The notes below the pieces were generated by a model, which was given only the letters and a program-made list of their open reading frames with translations, searched no databases and was not told the origin of the DNA. The position numbers were made by a program, and so were the translations under genes. Below are positions 1 through 11,340 of a stretch of DNA of 64,000 bases, piece after piece; the stretch's first letter is position 1; each line of letters begins with the position of its first letter. The stretch comes from Lytechinus pictus (lineage: Eukaryota > Echinodermata > Echinoidea > Temnopleuroida > Toxopneustidae): contig NC_087258.1 in the NCBI RefSeq assembly GCF_037042905.1, forward strand, positions 6,984,501 through 7,048,500, given 5' to 3'.

Positions 1-109
1 TTCAGAAAGACAGTGTGAAACCCAAAAAAGATAGTATGGTGTTGAGGATAGTCCGGGGTTAGGGATAGTATGGGGTTAAGAAAATGCAGTGTGAAAAGCA
101 TGTGTTTGT
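1..109 (+). repeat. Repeat A fragment (right end of TA-flanked fold-back element)
   Basis: Contains the recurring words 'agacagtgtgaaa', 'gatagtatgg.gtt', 'agtccggggtt' and ends with the terminal inverted repeat TGCAGTGTGAAAAGCA. The same right half is seen at 13800-14332 and 29940-30010, and inverted at 31508. The left part lies outside the window. Confidence 0.75.
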
Positions 110-1192
110 AAACCATGTACAAATATTAGGTCTCTATCCTCTTTTGGAATGGTCAATTGACCTGTGTGAATGATGCCATTTCCCCTTTAATTTATGCATT
201 CTAGGCTTAGAGTTTAATAGCAGTTACTAATTTACGGTATTGGCTTTTTATAGTTTTGATATGTTTTTTTACCCATTCAATAAATTGAATATTTTATCCA
301 TAATTCTAATAAAAAATGAATAAGGGATAAATTCAAAGAAGCACATTGTTTTTAACAAAGTTGGACAAACAGTTAGTAAGGAAGTCTTTATTTGTACAAG
401 TTGTAAAAAATTGCAATTGGGCTAATGAATTTATGGTAAACTTTAAAGATTTGTCAATGATATCAGTTTACTACAGTGTAATATGGTCTCAGCCAATCAG
501 ATGCAAGGATTGCAGTAGCTTATAACACACCCAGACTATGTGTTTCATGAAATGCCCCCCAGGGGTAATGAGGAAGCGGGCTTATTGTCTGTTTTAAATT
601 GAATGAGATAAATGCACTTTGTTCAGTAATCAGTTGGTGCTCTCAGACCGACACGATCACCAAAATGCTAAAAAATTTAGGAGATTTAGGTTAATTCAGG
701 CCTCAAAATACACTATTTTCCTTGCATTCATACCTGTCCAAATCAGATGCTTTTGGTGTAGGCCTACAGTAAATTCTCAAAGTAATATGAGCATTGCATG
801 TTGTGGTCTGACTCAATAGTAGCAGACAAGACAGCAGACTATGCAGGGGCAGAGGGGCTAGTCTGGAATCAAGGCTCAGCAGCCAATCACAATCATGGTT
901 TACAGGGTCGTTACTAGTACTTCATTGACCAACTATGCTAGGTCCATGGTTACATAGTCCTATGTCTTTGTGAAACAGGTCCCCGTCCCCTCTAATTGAT
1001 GGAGATAGGGTAGATTCCCCAATCAGAGAATGCAAGATATTCTCAGTTTTCGAGTCAGTGTGAAAGCACCTTTTGATCTTTTTGTTATGGGTATGATGAT
1101 GATGAATGCGCTTTGAAGTAATCAGAGTGTGGAAGATGATCTGATTACAGTGTAGACAACTGTGTTCCAATGTCATGGTTCACAGGTCAAGG

Positions 1193-1345
1193 GCCCTGTT
1201 TCATAAAGAGTTACAACTAATGTAACTTTGCCTTTATGGTAACAACCATGGCAATGGGCACAGCAACCAATTAAAGTCAAGGTCTCAATTGAACTTAAAA
1301 TAATGGCAGATTTACAATAGTTGTACGTCATTATGAAATAGGCCC
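1193..1345. repeat. Miniature fold-back element (GGCCCTGTTTCATAAAG family)
   Basis: The left end reads GGCCCTGTTTCATAAAGAG and the right end is its near inverted copy (CATTATGAAATAGGCCC), with inner arms AGTTACAACT / AGTTGTACG. About 150 bp, no coding potential. It belongs to a loosely related set of 110-170-bp fold-backs found across the window. Confidence 0.65.
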
Positions 1346-1481
1346 CAGATTTTAATAACATTAACAATAGGGTTTGTGATCATGTGCTTGTTTGCTTGGT
1401 CTAGTGATTCTGGCTTGTGTCTTTCAAACAGAGTTGTGGGTTTGAACATAGCCATTGAATTTTGCTCAATTTTTACTCAAC

Positions 1482-1619
1482 CCAGGGTCCCATAACACAA
1501 AGGTTAGCGATTAATCGTGCACTTGATTTTTACGATTGATTGTACATTGTAATCAATGGAATCAATTGTAAAAAAATGTTCTACGATCATTGCTAAGTTT
1601 TGTGTTACGGGACCCAGGT
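1482..1619. repeat. Miniature fold-back element (CCAGGGTCCC.TAACACAAA)
   Basis: CCAGGGTCCCATAACACAAA at the left is mirrored by TTTGTGTTACGGGACCCAGG at the right, an inverted repeat of 20 bp with one mismatch. Inside are further palindromic stretches around 'atcaatggaatcaatt'. Non-coding. Confidence 0.75.
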
Positions 1620-1995
1620 GAGGTGAATGGTACCTGGCAGGATGAATTCCTTGCATGCACTGAGCACTGCTGAAAAAGCTGCAGCTCAAGCCAAAGCCGG
1701 AGCAGGCAAATTTTTTTTTTTTTATGTTCGGGGACTACATAACTTTTCACAACTTACATGTACTACTACAACATAAAGCTTTAACATGGCATTGAATTGG
1801 GATTTCCCAGTTCCCTTTTTGGAGTTTCTAGAGCCATATTTTCAGCATTTCGGGGAGGAAATCACCCTGAGCCCCAATGTCATTTTTTCCCTTTAGCGGA
1901 AGTTATAATAGTCAAACTTTATGTCCTTTGGAAAGAAGCAAAATATAAATCCAGATATTAATTATTGTTATCATTTTGTTTACTTTTCTCTACAG

Positions 1996-2214
1996 GCTAA
2001 CTTTGTTTTGAAGGACGACTCCTTGTTAGAAACTCAGAAAGAGGAATACAACACCATCCTCTGTCTCAGTGTCACTAAATGGATTCATCTGAATTGGGGA
2101 GATGCGGGCATCAAACGCTTCTTCAAGCGCATCTACAGGGCACTTTATCCTGGTGGTAGACTCATCCTAGAACCGCAGGCGTGGCAGTCATATCAGAAGA
2201 AAAGGAAAATGACG
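1996..2214 (+). CDS. MEPCE: MEPCE/BCDIN3 internal exon (7SK snRNA methylphosphate capping enzyme)
   Basis: MEPCE transfers methyl groups from SAM to the gamma phosphate at the 5' end of 7SK snRNA and stays in the 7SK snRNP that sequesters P-TEFb. This exon is 219 nt (73 codons, phase 0 at both ends), with acceptor ctacag before 1996 and donor gtaggt at 2215. The peptide begins ANFVLKDD and carries the family hallmarks [14 protein letters not shown] and [14 protein letters not shown], i.e. the second half of the Rossmann methyltransferase fold. The order and spacing match the vertebrate MEPCE/BCDIN3D family. The SAM-binding glycine motif belongs to exons upstream of the window. BCDIN3D is the other family member; the WVHLNWGD-type motif and the following exons favour MEPCE. 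Confidence 0.94.
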
Positions 2215-2320
2215 GTAGGTAACGAGGTTCATGTGAGAGTTAGCTGGATCATGAATTTTGTTTTTGTTCAAGAATGGTAGAACTGGAATTTGGGGGTTGT
2301 TAATATTACATTTGTCACCA

Positions 2321-2585
2321 TCATCACCAACAATGATGATGATGATGATCTTCATCATCTTCATAATTACCATCATCATTACCATCACCACCACCTCTAC
2401 CATCACCACCATCATCACCACCATTCATCACCATCGCCATCATCACCACAACCATCATCACCATCATCATCACCATCATCACCACCATCATCATCATCAT
2501 CACCACCATCATCATCACCACCACCATCAGTCCATCACCACCATCAGTCCATCACCACCATCATCATCATCATCATTATCATCAG
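2321..2585 (+). repeat. ATC/ACC trinucleotide microsatellite
   Basis: About 260 bp of imperfect CAT/CAC/ATC trinucleotides, starting roughly 105 bp after the MEPCE exon donor. It gives long His/Ser or Ile/Thr open frames on one strand and Met/Val on the other; these are artefacts of the repeat. A complementary GAT array lies at 35332-35500 in the following intron. Confidence 0.95.
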
Positions 2586-3463
2586 TGCCATTTGTGTAGA
2601 CTGGTCATCACCTCCTTAGACACTGATTCAGATCTCATAAATTTCACAACATGCATGATTTCTCCATGTTCTTGCTTGAATTGATTGGTCTCTAACTTAA
2701 AGATATCGCCGGTTCTGTGCAGGCGGTCTTAGTTATTTACAACTTTGCCCCTTGCCCCGAGATAGTGCTAAAACTTAGCACCATCTATGAGCGGGATTCT
2801 GGAAGAAGAACTACATGTGGTTGCCTTTAATCTATGAAAACTCCTCATCTCTGCATCCATCATCCATATTGTGCATATGCAATGTTACAGGTTAATGATA
2901 CATACTTTTTACTCTGGCAATCACATCTCCTTGGCTCTGGGGAGTCTGGGTAATCTGGGAATCATTGTATGGTTGTCACACTCATGAATCTATAATTTTT
3001 TCCCTGGCAAACATTTGCTTCATCATAGAGAGAACAATCCAATGACTTTGTACATCATCATAAACCTCGTATGGATCTAATCATACTCATATATGTGCAG
3101 TGTGCATAACAAAGGATTCCCAATAGAGATTGTATTCATGAATGTTTGAATAGTGGAGTTCACACTGTAGTTGATGTATATTAACCTAAACTTCATTTTT
3201 GTTTTCATGATAAATGACCATAAAAACATGTAAATAGGGTAATCAAGTTATACAAAAATGCCAATGATATAGAATAAAGAGTCTTAAAATGATGAGGCAA
3301 ATTTGGCGAAATGGGGAGAGGGATGTATTGAGATGTACATGTATATGTTTGTATTGACGATCTGACATCAGTATCATTAAATTTTCACTTCAGCTTACAT
3401 TAAGTATTAAATATATCCAGTGCACCTCCCTACTATTATTAAACAATATCTCTTAATAGTTGA

Positions 3464-3908
3464 ATTCACACCCGGGGGGGGGGGGGGGGGGGGGGGCACT
3501 CAAATTATATTTTGATGGGGACGTGCCTCGCGAAACCCTGAAATGGGGATCTAAGGAACTGAACACACGGGTAAAATATGGGGTCTTTGGGAACTAAATA
3601 CATACTGGGCGGTGTGGAAAACGGTCTACGGAACGGGATCGCTGTACAGGATACGGTGCATGCCAGCGCTGTGCATGTATATGTGGGTGCTAGCTGAGGG
3701 AGTTGTGAAGCTGTGCGTGGAGCTCTCGCATGCGGTGCTCGCGCTGGACAAATTTGGCAGGGTTAGGGAATGGAGATGTTTTGTAACAGGGGTCTTTCGA
3801 GCGGGGCGGGGCGCCTTCTGAACGGAACTTTTGTCATTCGGAGTTCTGAAAATTAGGTCTGAAAAACTGGGTCATCAAACCTCCCCCCCTCCCCCCCCCG
3901 ATTCACAC
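3464..3908. mobile_element. Non-autonomous element with 8-bp target duplication and poly-G/poly-C ends
   Basis: An 8-bp direct repeat ATTCACAC (3464-3471 and 3901-3908) brackets a 429-bp unit that begins CCGGGGGG (about 24 G) and ends with a C-rich run closing in CCCCCG, so the ends are inverted copies of a G-tract. The interior is GC-richer than its surroundings. An 8-bp duplication is typical of hAT-like transposons, but no transposase is present. The open frame at 3612-3821 has no recognisable similarity. Confidence 0.7.
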
Positions 3909-4687
3909 AACAGCTGCAGTTTACATGTAGGTTATTTTGTAATTAAGGAATAGGTAGATAGGTGTGTTTAATCTGGGACTTTAATTCTCCAGTTTAATCT
4001 CAATACTTTATTATGAGATAAGTGTAAATAGGTTTACACAAGAGTTCTGCCTTCCTCAATATTATGCTTCAAATGCTTTCTTCACATGGAATGGGCAGAT
4101 AGATGTGTTCTGTTACTCTGCCTTGTAAACCATGAATATATTTTGCCCCTTATTAGAGCTCCCATTCCTCGAAGTTCACTCAAACCTGACCTCATTTGAC
4201 CTCAAAACGTTTCTGACATGAATTATCAAACAAGGCATACGTGACAGTGCATATCTTCATTTATTCAATTCACTTGTTTATCTAGCTACAAAGCTAAAAT
4301 AAAACAACACAAAACGGCACAAAATATTTTGTCTGCTTATACAAGTATGAATGTCAATGTTGCATTAATTTAAGAGGAAGTGTACATTTTCCTCCCTTTT
4401 TATTCCCTGAAATCCCTAGAAATTGTACATTTTGAAAATATTTATCTCTTTTTATCTGCTTTTAGGCAAATGGATGTTTACGACTTCATGTTTTAATCAG
4501 CGACATTATTTATCCTTGATACAGGGAAAGCCTCTAAGCTTCTTTCTGGGGAAAGCTTGTAGGAAAGGCTTTATCCAGATATTTTTTTCTGTTTTGGCAG
4601 CCATATTGTTTTTGTGCTCTCGTTTCTATTTATAATTATTCTAATACAAGATAATGTCAAGGATAATCCTGAATGTTGTTATTTAGT

Positions 4688-4711
4688 GGAGAGAGAGAGA
4701 GAGAGAGAGAG
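4688..4711 (+). repeat. (GA)n microsatellite
   Basis: About 24 bp of perfect GA dinucleotides. The sequence around it, 3910-4980, is otherwise featureless intron. Confidence 0.9.
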
Positions 4712-4984
4712 GCTAGGAGTGTACTTGTTAGGATAGAGAAATTTGTTTTTCAGACTCTGAAAGGAATCTAAAATTTTGCTTCGTCATCTTCATTCTTGTT
4801 CTTTTTAGAAATAAATTCCTGTCTTCATGTACTCTATATTTAGACACAAATAGTAATACTGAAGCAGCATACAGAAACATAATTCTATTGCACACAGCCT
4901 GCAGAGTGTTTAGACACAAGTACCAACCAATTGGATAAGTCATGCCATCCCACTTGACATGTTGACTCCACAAGTATGACGAGG

Positions 4985-5795
4985 CCAGAATTCCTTTGCC
5001 TTCTCCTTGCTGGCCTCTACCTTTGAAGTTTGAAATCCTTGGCTTTGTCTTCAAACATTCTGGCCAGAAGTCATTTGCCTTGTCATTGGAGTCCAGAAGT
5101 TCTTTGCCTTGTCCATGTAGGCTAGAAGTCATTTGCCTTGGAATTGGAGGCCAGAAGTCCCCTGCCTTGTCCTTGGGAGGCCGGAAGTCCTTTGCCATGT
5201 CCTTGGGAGGCCAGAAGTCCTTTGCCTTGACCTTGGAGGCCAGAAGTCCTTTGCCTTGTCCTTGGAGGCCAGTAGTCCTCTGCCTTGACCTTGGAGGCCA
5301 GAAGTCCTTTGCCTTGACCTTGGAGGCCAGAAGTCCCCTGCCATGTCCTTGGGAGGCCGGAAGTCCTTTGCCATGTCCTTGGGAGGCCAGAAGTCCTTTG
5401 CCTTGACCTTGGAGGCCAGAAGTCCTTTGCCTTGACCTTGGAGGCCAGAAGTCCTTTGCCTTGTCCTTGGGAGACCAGAAGTCCTTTGCCTTGCTTGTCC
5501 TTGGAGGCCAGAAGTCCTTTGCCTTGTCCTTGGATATCAGAAGTCCTCTGCCTTGTCCTTGGGAGGACAGAAGTCCTTTGCTTTGTCCTTGGATGCCAGA
5601 AATCCCCTGCCATGTCCTTGGGAGGCTAGAAGTCCTTTGCTTTGTCCTTGGAGGCCAGACGTCCTTTGCTTTGTCCTTGGATGCCAGAAATTCTCTGCCT
5701 TGGCCTTTATAGAGGCCAGCATTCCTTGACTTTGCTGGCCTCTGCTTTGGACGTCTGAAATCCTTAGCTTTGTCCTCCAACATTCTTTCCTTGGC
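4985..5795. repeat. 29/30-bp minisatellite array
   Basis: About 27 tandem units built on GGCCAGAAGTCCTTTGCCTT plus CTTGG-type spacers, 29 bp or 30 bp long. It contains no stop codons in several frames of both strands, so it yields a 360-residue minus-strand open frame (4728-5810) and plus-strand ones. The minus-strand translation cycles through KAKDFWPPR, QRTSGLQGQ and GKGLLASK because three 29-bp units make 29 codons. It lies in an intron of the opposite strand, has no signal or fold that I recognise, and is best read as a tandem repeat rather than a gene. Confidence 0.85.
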
Positions 5796-5860
5796 TTTCT
5801 GGCCGTACACACAACCCTGGCCTAAAAAGCATTCAGAGACTGCATTTTTCCACTACGCAC

Positions 5861-6135
5861 AGTGATATAAAGTATTTGTATAGCACACATATCCACCATT
5901 TTAGGTGTTCAAGTCAGGGTGCTCTCCTGGCTAAGCTACAAGTAGTCTACCGATACCAGTGTTCACAGTGTTTTGAGGAATTACTTCATACCAGTACCCA
6001 TTTTCCTCTGGGTTGAGTGCAGCACATTATCGATCAATTTCTTGCTGAAGGAAATTACTCCATGGCCAGAAGTCAAACCCACGACCCTCTGCTTCCAAGT
6101 CTGGGGATGAATCCTCTGGGCTACAGTGCTTCACA
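5861..6135 (-). repeat. tRNA-derived SINE copy (degenerate)
   Basis: Shares the body words 'gcacacatatccacc', 'ggtgttcaag', 'ggctaagct', 'gaggaattacttcatacc', 'gttgagtgcagcacatt' and the tRNA-like head (GTCAAACCCACGACCCTCTG, the complement of a B box) with the copy at 63666-63945. It is oriented on the minus strand. Confidence 0.75.
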
Positions 6136-6761
6136 GTTGATTGTCATGGTTGCTTTTTAGTTTGGCACTCGCCATTTAAGGGCATCATGTTCAAGGCCCT
6201 TTTTACAATCAAAATCAAGGATTCCATGGGAGTTTAATACCATAACTCAGTTACCATAACTCTGTTACCAAACCTCAGTTACCATTTGATAGCAAGTTAA
6301 ACTTGTATGCAATGGGTCCCTGGGGATTCATTTTATAGTTTTAATTTGAAATGATCTTCTATTTTGATAACATTTTGTTGTATTACTTTTCATTATGTAC
6401 ATGTAGATACTCCCTGTAACTCTGCATCAGATAATTATCAATAATTTTAATGTTGCATCTGAAAAGCCCGCGCAATATTGGCACAGCTACATGTACATTT
6501 ACAGTAAAGTTTCCTATTGATGACCTGGAATAGGACTTAATACTGTACATGTGTAATCCTAGTTGTCTATGACTGAGTGTAATGAAATAGGTACACATTA
6601 AAGTCAAAGCCAGGAACCTTTTCTGCAGGGGATTAGTCATGGCTGAACTTTTTTGCTCTCTCACAACACCCTTGTAAAACTTGTTGTAAAGTCATCCTTG
6701 GTGAGATCATTCAATACACCCTTGAGTATTCCAGGGATAATTTGTCTTTCCATCTTCCTTT

Positions 6762-6928
6762 TAGTCTACGAGCACAGACTCATATTTGACACAAAGTTAT
6801 ACCATGTCTAGCATGAAGACTAGATTTTGATATAAGCAGCCACACTACATGTGTTAATCTAGTCTTACTACTTCAGACTCTGCATTTATGCACTATGCGA
6901 CAACCATAGGTCTGTGCATGCAGACTAT
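6762..6928. repeat. Fold-back element with TAGTCT/AGACTA ends
   Basis: Starts TAGTCTACGAGCACAGACT and ends GGTCTGTGCATGCAGACTA, which are imperfect inverted copies. Related ends are seen at 15088-15252, 19894-20062 and about 41600-41740. Confidence 0.55.
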
Positions 6929-6953
6929 CTTCCTTTCATTTGGCCCTGTAACA

Positions 6954-7565
6954 TTAAAGGTCAAGTCCACCCCAGTAAATTGTTGATTTGAATCAATAGA
7001 GAAAAATCAAACAAACATAACGCTGCAAATTTCATCGAAATCGGATGTAAAATAAGAAAGTTATGACATTTTTAAGTTTCGCTTATTTTTCACAAAACAG
7101 TTAAATGCACAACTCAGTGATATGCAAATGAGAGAGTCGATGATATCCATCACTCACTATTTCTTTTGTTTTTTATTGTTTGAATAATACAATATTTCAA
7201 TTTTTACAGATTTGACAACAAGGACCAACTTAACTTAACCATAAACTGTTAAAATAATGGTAATTCCACATGTTCAGGGAGAAATAAAACTTTGTTTCAC
7301 TTGACAAGGGGGAGAAAATTAGAATATTTAATATTTCATATAATAAAATACAAAAGAAATAGTGAGTGGGTGACGTCATCAGTCTGCCAATTTGCATACC
7401 AACCAGGATGTGCATATAACTGTTTTGTGAAATTAGGCGAAACTTTAAAATGTCATAACTTTCTTATTTTACATCCGATTTTGATGAAATTTTTAGTGTT
7501 TTGCTTGTTGGATTTTTCTCCTTTTTTTCAAATCAACTATTTGTTGGGGTGGACTTGTCCTTTAA
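6954..7565. mobile_element. TTAA-flanked fold-back MITE (AGG.CAAGTCCACCCC ends)
   Basis: TTAA at 6954-6957 and 7562-7565 flank a 604-bp unit whose ends are AGGTCAAGTCCACCCC and GGGGTGGACTTGTCCT. Long inner arms also pair: 'aaatttcatcgaaatcggatgtaaaataagaaagttatgacatttt' on the left mirrors 7446-7490 on the right. The target choice and the AGG start resemble piggyBac/Kolobok-type non-autonomous elements. A diverged relative lies at 62889-63380. Confidence 0.85.
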
Positions 7566-8135
7566 ACCTAGCAATTGATTGTGAGGCAGATTTCTGTGAT
7601 TGATTGTATAGATTATTGTGTCAATTATTGCTTTCAATCGCCAAGCTTTATGATACATGGGCTTGGGGCAATGTCACATTATTCCACATTCACACCAATA
7701 TAAAAACTTTTCAACACAATTTCTTTTCACTGTGTATTAATAGCACTATATTTCAGCCAGGTGCTTGTGCAGAGGGCGAGTGAAAAGCTGAAATTTAATG
7801 CCTTTTTAAGGTTGCACACCAGGCTAGTTTATTGTTGTTTTGGGTTTCATTTCAGGTCCAAGGTCAAGGGGACTGCTGGCCCTCAAAAATGATATTCCTC
7901 TGTAGTCTGTTAAAAATATCAGAATTCGTCTAATTCAGTCTTATATCTTGTGGAGTGGAGTGATTCCTTGAAATGCAATTTTCCCCCTTTTTTAAATTTC
8001 TTTTATTCCTCTTTTCTCCTTGTTTTATCTTGTCTCTTTTCCTGTTTGTATTTATTGCCTTTTTATTAAACTGAGTAGTAGTTTGGGGGCTATTTTCAAC
8101 GTTTCACTGGCAGTATTACCTCAGCCCGTGTGTTT

Positions 8136-8585
8136 GAGGCCGTTCTCATTACGCTTTCTAAAACTAGTTTACTGGAAACCGGTTCAGGAAACCAGTTTGG
8201 AAGATCGCTTTGCTAGCGTTCCCACTTGATCACACGAAAGTGGTTTTCAAAATCACTTCACGTAAAGCGATCTTGTTACTATGGGAACGCTCTCAGCAGG
8301 GTGACACGTTTCGCGCAAAATTCGAAACCACAGCGTAGGCATTCTACACGCAGTGTGTGGGATAGCGCGCTCAAAATGTGCGAAGATCGCTTCCCGAAGA
8401 ACGATTGTGTCCTCACTTACGCTAAAGCCAGTTTAACGAGGCAAAGTGATCTTGAAAACTACATCGCGATGTGGTTTTCCGAACTGGTTTGGAAGATCGC
8501 TTCCTAGACCGCTTAGACCGTTCTCACTACGTGTTAAACTAGTTTCCAGTAAAATAGTTTCAGGAATGTAGTGAGAATGGTGTCT
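8136..8585 (-). mobile_element. Repeat C copy (fold-back element with CGTTCTCAYTACG ends)
   Basis: A 450-bp unit, inverted relative to the copies at 20217 and 32042. Ends: CCGTTCTCATTACG and, at the right, GTAGTGAGAATGGTG. A second internal copy of the terminal word (CCGTTCTCACTACGTG, 8518-8533) makes the last 70 bp a hairpin of its own. The body carries many short palindromic words (GGAAACCGGTT, AACCAGTTT, AAGATCGCTT). Confidence 0.85.
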
Positions 8586-8689
8586 TTGTTTCACTGACCA
8601 GAATATCGAGTAATATTACTTCAGAGCAAGTAAAATTTCAGTTCGGTACAATAGGTTGTTGAATTTTGAAACCTGGCGAGTGTTTCATC

Positions 8690-8843
8690 AACATTTTTGT
8701 CCGACAAGTTGTCAGATCTGACAACTTTCTTCGATTCTGATTGGCTGAGAGGCCCTCTTAATATGGTAACTGTGGGATAAAACAGGACTTGTCGGATAAA
8801 ACGTCTGACAAGTTCTTTCATGAAATGCTCCCCCGTACATGTG
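8690..8843. repeat. Miniature fold-back element with CCAATCAG core
   Basis: Left 'gagtgtttcatcaa..ttttgtccgacaagt' mirrors right 'acttgtcggataaaacgtctgacaagttctttcatgaaatgctc'. The core contains CTGATTGGCTGAGAGG. Non-coding. Confidence 0.65.
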
Positions 8844-8961
8844 GAAAGAGTATTTGAGAAATGCAATGTTCAGGAAAAATATTGAATATCATATAACACT
8901 CTACTTCCTCCTCAAAAAAAAAATCTGACCAAGAGGAATTTATCTAACATGGCATAATGAG

Positions 8962-9100
8962 TAATAATAATAATAATATAGGATTTGTTTAGCGCATGTA
9001 TCCACCTTGCTAGGTGCTCAAGGTGCTCCTATATTACCCCGGCTAAGCTAGTCTACAATTCTGGTGTGCACTGCTATTTGAGGAATTACTTCATGCCGTA
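8962..9100 (-). repeat. SINE body fragment
   Basis: Begins with the (TAA)n tail and continues with 'gcgcatgtatccaccttgctaggtgctcaagg', 'ccggctaagcta' and 'gaggaattacttcatgcc'. It matches the copy at 63666-63945 but lacks the tRNA-like head. Confidence 0.75.
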
Positions 9101-10955
9101 TGTATTGTATGTATGTATAAATATGTAAGTATGTATAAATAAATAGAGATGTTTATGATGCTCAGTTTGTTCACGTGCCAAATTTCAGATGAATGTATTA
9201 CTTGCTTACTGCAGCCAATATTTTGAAGCTTGAGATTATTACACACCATATTTAAATGTCTTGTACTTCTTTCCAGTGAGGCATTTAAGAGTGTGTTTTC
9301 AGCTTTAATAGTGCCAGTATGGAGTCTTCAATGGTCGATAACTATTTTTAACGTTTATTATCTGCTATTCCATGTGTAACATCCTCTACAAGCAAGTCTG
9401 TGGTTTTCTCTAATTAAGCACACCGCTTCCCTCCTCACTTTACATTACAGCAGGAGCATCTTTTACACTTAAAGGTTGCTTATGAATGCAAATTTTTCAA
9501 TCCCAGCAACAATCATTAATTATGTTTCAACACTTTCAAGTTGTAATATTGTTGATTCTTGGTAAAAATAATTATGGTTATTTTATGAACATTGTGTAAT
9601 GGTACATGTATGGTAAAGGGGGGGGGGGGTGTTAAAATGACAGGATTGTTGGATGAGTCAATGAACCCTTGCTTTACGTGATCAGTATAAATTTTATTGA
9701 ATAATTTTAAAATCTATCCAATAAAACACATTTTCATTTCATATCCTACATGTATACCCAACCTAATTTTTGTAGATCACTGCACATATTCAGGAATTAA
9801 TTGGAAATGTTGAATAGTTTGGGTTTAGCCAGCAGTATTACATGTACATGTAGATTTGCTTTATTTACCAATGTATGGGTACCATCGACTTTGCCACTAT
9901 TTTTCCTAAGAGGTTGAATGTCCTAGCCAAAATATAAAAAAATATAAATGGCATAAAATATATCACAGGCATTGTTTTATTAATAGCGAAGGCCAACACT
10001 TCCAAGTCTTTGGTTTGTACATGTATGTCTGAACACAACTCCATGCTGACACTCCTTCATATTTTGTTGTCATGCCAGTTTATATGGACTAGTCAGCTAG
10101 AAGTTACTTTGTTTTAATACACCTGTTTACTTTCATCAAACTTGACGTTTCTTTCTCGATGGCTTACAGTATCGTGTGAATCATCTAAGATTCAGGCCAA
10201 ACTCATTATCTTGCAAAAATACATAGAGCTTTATAACATTGATTTGTGTTATTGTGGCTAATGCAATCCACTCAGTTGTGCTATAAATGTGTTTAAAAGA
10301 TGAAGCATCAAATCTTAGTAAGCATGTCCAAAATTTATTTAGGATAAATTTGTTACCCTCTTACTTTCATTTTTTTACACACTTGTACATGTATGTGTGT
10401 GTGTATTTTTCAGAAGCAAGTCATAAAAGACAAAAACTTGTGTTTTCATTTATTTATGTAATTAAAAGGGGAAAAATGATTTAGATTGCATCCACATATT
10501 CATTTTATTCTAATAGAGCAAACCCAAGTGCTTTATTTAAAAAACCCACAAATTTATGTTGATCTTGAGTTAATATGAATATTGTCAAAAATTATTTGAA
10601 AATCTTTGAAAAATAAGTGTTGAAATTTTGGTTGATTTTCCCGCTTACTTGTATATAAAATACCTTTCTTATAGTTCTTCTCCTTTTTTCTTATTTCAAA
10701 TAATATTGATTTTTGTTAATTATGATTAATATTTAGAAGCCTTCATTAATTCATCATTACTTAATCCAAGGTCAACCAGGGTTGTATGAATCCCATGATA
10801 TTACAAGTAATCATGAAGAAACACTGGGTGTTTTCAGACCAACTCGAAAGCTTAGAATACCAAGTATTTTCTGATCAGGAAATTAACTGTAATCTGCCCT
10901 GATCGGAAAATACCAGGCATTTTTTTGTTTTGCCACTGTGATTACAAAGTACTAA
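9101..10955. other. Intron sequence without recognisable feature
   Basis: AT-rich DNA with several TACATGTA words (9603, 9839, 9845, 10018, 10386) and one poly-G run near 9618. No coding exon, RNA gene or repeat family that I can support. Confidence 0.6.
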
Positions 10956-11340
10956 TACCCCTTTCGTATGCCTATCCTCCAATTAGCCGCCTACATGTAA
11001 TAGTAATGCGGATAATTCAATAAAAATTGCGTTCACAAACTCCAAAATAATCCGCATTATTTTTACGAGCGCCCGTCCTGAAAAAGGCAGATAATCGTCA
11101 TGACAACTGGACACGCCCCCTACGATGCGGTTGTGTTGGAAAAGGGTGACCTTGTGACCGCACCATGGCAATTATCCGCATTATTTGGAAATACGTTCAT
11201 AAACTCAAAATCTTGTCCCGATGCTGCTATTATGCGGATAATTGCAGCATCAAAATAATGCGGATAACTCTGGTCCTCCTCCGATTTTACGACCAAATTA
11301 TGCTGCTATTAGCCGCATAATTGGGTCTATGAAAGGGGTA
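10956..11340. mobile_element. Fold-back element rich in ATGCGGATAATT words
   Basis: TACCCCTTTCGTATG at the left is mirrored by 'tatgaaaggggta' at the right, and ATTAGCCGC / GCGGCTAATAG continues the arms. At least six copies of the word TGCGGATAAT or its complement are spaced through 385 bp in both orientations (about 11006, 11050, 11170, 11232, 11257, 11310). The flanking TA could be the target duplication. Non-coding. Confidence 0.75.

Larger units (their letters stand above)
1..1995 (+). other. MEPCE intron, 3' part (5' end outside window)
   Basis: Non-coding sequence ending in a clear splice acceptor (tttctctacag) directly before the exon at 1996. It holds a repeat A fragment (1-109), a partial fold-back near 480-560 with a CCAATCAGA core, another near 840-980, fold-backs at 1193-1345 and 1482-1619, and a decayed tRNA-like stretch at about 1398-1460 (B-box-like GTGGGTTTGAACATA). 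The short open frames here show no recognisable protein. The open frame from 1921 is only read-through of the acceptor into the exon. Confidence 0.8.

Noticed and set aside
2258-2619. His-rich and Ser/Pro-rich open frames.
   Set aside because: They are translations of the ATC/ACC microsatellite after the MEPCE exon donor.
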